Part shown: one piece after another, positions 11,387 through 12,621 of the stretch
How the letters are laid out: every line of letters begins with the position of its first letter
Position numbering within the stretch: the stretch's first letter is position 1
From: Thermoflexales bacterium
GTDB taxonomy: Bacteria; Chloroflexota; Anaerolineae; Fen-1058
DNA length: 12,621 nt
NCBI GenBank assembly: GCA_017882055.1
Contig: JADGQE010000062.1
Coordinates: forward strand, 1-12,621
Reading direction: 5' to 3'
Translations under genes and position numbers: made by a program
The notes under the pieces: model-generated
The model's input: only the letters and a program-made list of their open reading frames with translations
What the model was told of the DNA's origin: nothing
Database searches by the model: none

Positions 11387-12367
11387 TCACTTCGAGCCGG
11401 TCCGTTTGCCTCGCTGCCACATGCTGATAGCCAGGATGACAATGACCAGCAGCAGCAAACCGATGACGCCGATCAGGATCGGCAGCAGGCTCGATCCGCC
11501 AGGCAGCAGTTCACTCGGCTGCGGCGTGACGACTGTCACGGGCGCGATGGTCGGCGCCGGCGTCGGCGCGCCGATGAGGGTGGGCGTCGGCTCCGGCCTC
11601 CCCAAAGTCGGTCCGAGCGTCGGCACCGGCTGACCCGATCGGAGACGCGCCACGAAGTCCTTGACGATGGGCAGCGTCTGTGGCGTGTAGAGAATGCCGA
11701 TGCCGTCGATGTCGCCTTTAATCGAATCGACCAGCGGCAGCAGTGCGTCGATGCCGCCTTCGGTACGCACCTGCGCCACAATTTTGATCTTAGGGTTTGC
11801 CTGGCGCAGCTGTTGAATCAACGGCGCGGCAAAGTTTTGCAGCGCCTGCGGATCGGTTTGCAGGCGCTGCACCTGAAGCGCAAATTGATCGACATACGCC
11901 ACCAACTGCGTGCCATACTGCTGCTCAAAACGGCGGTCCGGCCCGATGCCGAGCTGCCAGTTATATTTATCGGCCAGCGCCCGCATCCGCTTGATGGCCG
12001 CTACCGGATCGGCCTGTTCGTCTTGCGGGGTTTGCGGCCAATGTTCCAGATCGTAACTGATGATATCGATCTTGCCGGCGAGCGACGGTGCCAGCTGCTC
12101 TGCCTCGGCCGCCGAAGCGAACAGCACCTGCTTCTTGCCAGCGGTGATCTGATCGAGAATCGCGGCTTCTTTGGCCGTTGTCGCGGCCACATCGTTCGGC
12201 CGAGCATTCTGGTTGAACCATTCGACCAGGCCCGGTGTGATGCGCAGCCCAAATGACAGATCGCCCAGTTGTCCCACCGATTGCCTGGATTCGGCCCCAA
12301 CGTGCAGAGGGCCGATCGTCGCCGAGAGTAACAGCAGGGCGATCAGCGCCAATCCGATTTTTCGCAT
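11387..12367 (-). CDS. Secreted protein with C-terminal membrane anchor, function unknown
   Basis: This 326-residue protein has a signal peptide (~1-25, RKIGLALIALLLLSATIGP ... VGA). An extracytoplasmic domain (~26-243) follows, then a Pro/Thr/Val-rich stalk (~246-290), a single membrane segment (~294-317) and a basic tail QRGKRTGSK. This is a cell-surface protein held by its C-terminus. The outer domain has alternating beta-alpha character (KIDIISYDLEHW, WQLGIGPDRRF, KIKIVAQVRTEGG, IDGIGILYT), suggesting a TIM-barrel-like fold as in glycosidase-related proteins. That is inference; no catalytic pair is identified with certainty, although Asp106/Glu108 are candidates. AAGGA (12377-12381) is well placed before ATG 12367. 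The preceding partial gene has the same stalk and anchor layout, so the two are probably tandem paralogues or an operon. Confidence 0.82.
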   Translation of the reverse strand: MRKIGLALIALLLLSATIGPLHVGAESRQSVGQLGDLSFGLRITPGLVEWFNQNARPNDVAATTAKEAAILDQITAGKKQVLFASAAEAEQLAPSLAGKIDIISYDLEHWPQTPQDEQADPVAAIKRMRALADKYNWQLGIGPDRRFEQQYGTQLVAYVDQFALQVQRLQTDPQALQNFAAPLIQQLRQANPKIKIVAQVRTEGGIDALLPLVDSIKGDIDGIGILYTPQTLPIVKDFVARLRSGQPVPTLGPTLGRPEPTPTLIGAPTPAPTIAPVTVVTPQPSELLPGGSSLLPILIGVIGLLLLVIVILAISMWQRGKRTGSK

Positions 12368-12442
12368 GATACTTTTTCCTTCTGTATGAATAGTCTGCCC
12401 GAAGCGCGCCGATGAGGCGGGCCGGACAGATTTGTCCTTCGT
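12368..12442 (-). other. Short spacer between the two anchored exoprotein genes
   Basis: It holds the AGAAGGA ribosome site (12377-12383) of the downstream gene. It also contains an imperfect GC-rich fold in which TCTGTCCG pairs with CGGGCAGA. There is no T-run, so cotranscription is plausible. Confidence 0.4.
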
Positions 12443-12621
12443 CTATTTTCCAGCCCGCGGATTCCTTCGCCGTGCCAGATAGAATGCCATGACGATAATG
12501 ATCAGCACCAGCACGAAGATGATGATCATCAACAGCAGCTCAACTCCGGACGTTGTCTCAACCGGAGGTAACGGGATCGGCGTCGCCGTTGCGATGAAAA
12601 CGGGCGCGCGCGTGGGCGCAA
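12443..12621 (-). CDS. C-terminal tail of a membrane-anchored exoprotein (5' part outside window)
   Basis: On the minus strand an open frame enters at the window edge and stops at TAG (12443-12445), giving 58 visible residues. They read as a Pro/Thr/Ala stalk (APTRAPVFIATATPIPLPP), a hydrophobic membrane segment (LLLMIIIFVLVLIIIVMAFY) and a basic end LARRRNPRAGK. This is the same stalk, anchor and basic-tail layout as the gene downstream (11387-12367), 75 nt away. The function of the missing outer domain cannot be judged. The frame is too short and lacks a start in the window, so it is easily missed. Confidence 0.75.
   Translation of the reverse strand, partial: APTRAPVFIATATPIPLPPVETTSGVELLLMIIIFVLVLIIIVMAFYLARRRNPRAGK

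Overview
The window looks like chromosomal DNA of a GC-rich bacterium, most likely a Chloroflexota member of the Anaerolineae type. This is an inference from gene style: a beta-sandwich C-terminal domain typical of Chloroflexi membrane and sugar-transfer proteins, a lipoprotein and TM-anchored exoproteins with Pro/Thr-rich linkers, a LiaS/DegS-type GAF histidine kinase and a full three-domain PolA. Shine-Dalgarno sites are visible before several genes. No rRNA, tRNA, CRISPR array, phage gene or transposase was seen.

Layout, left to right: (1) 1-1086 (+), the 3' part of an exported-type beta-sandwich protein, ending at a strong hairpin terminator. (2) 1303-2475 (-), a GAF-HisKA_3-HATPase sensor kinase with a leader of about 330 nt that carries a 150-bp structured GTAGGG-bounded repeat. 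Divergent sigma70-like promoters follow at 2812-2840 (-) and 2859-2885 (+). (3) 2951-4150 (+), a lipoprotein with about nine TPRs; 4190-4657 (+), a four-helix-bundle (23S IVS family) protein flanked by inverted heptamer arrays; and 4701-7544 (+), polA. (4) 7640-7837 (-), a small unknown protein, separated by a 16-unit heptamer array from 7964-8779 (-), a membrane-anchored trypsin-like protease. (5) 8780-9090, a gene-free stretch with a 98-bp inverted-repeat element and a long terminator hairpin. (6) 9091-11298 (-), an in-frame fusion of an SbcC-like N-lobe lacking the P-loop lysine to a 12-TM MFS exporter. (7) 11387-12367 (-), a signal-peptide and TM-anchored exoprotein, preceded by the tail of a gene with the same C-terminal architecture (12443-12621).

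Two signals stand out. One is the SbcC-like/MFS fusion, whose ATPase-like half should not be able to bind ATP canonically. The other is a recurring 7-bp periodicity: tandem heptamer arrays of different sequence occur at 2914-2990, 4156-4176, 4661-4688, 5690-5717 and 7856-7967. Most lie directly upstream of a ribosome-binding site or start codon, and two have invaded coding sequence (the lipoprotein signal-peptide n-region and the PolA interdomain linker). The rest is ordinary housekeeping, sensing and envelope content; no single pathway unites the genes.
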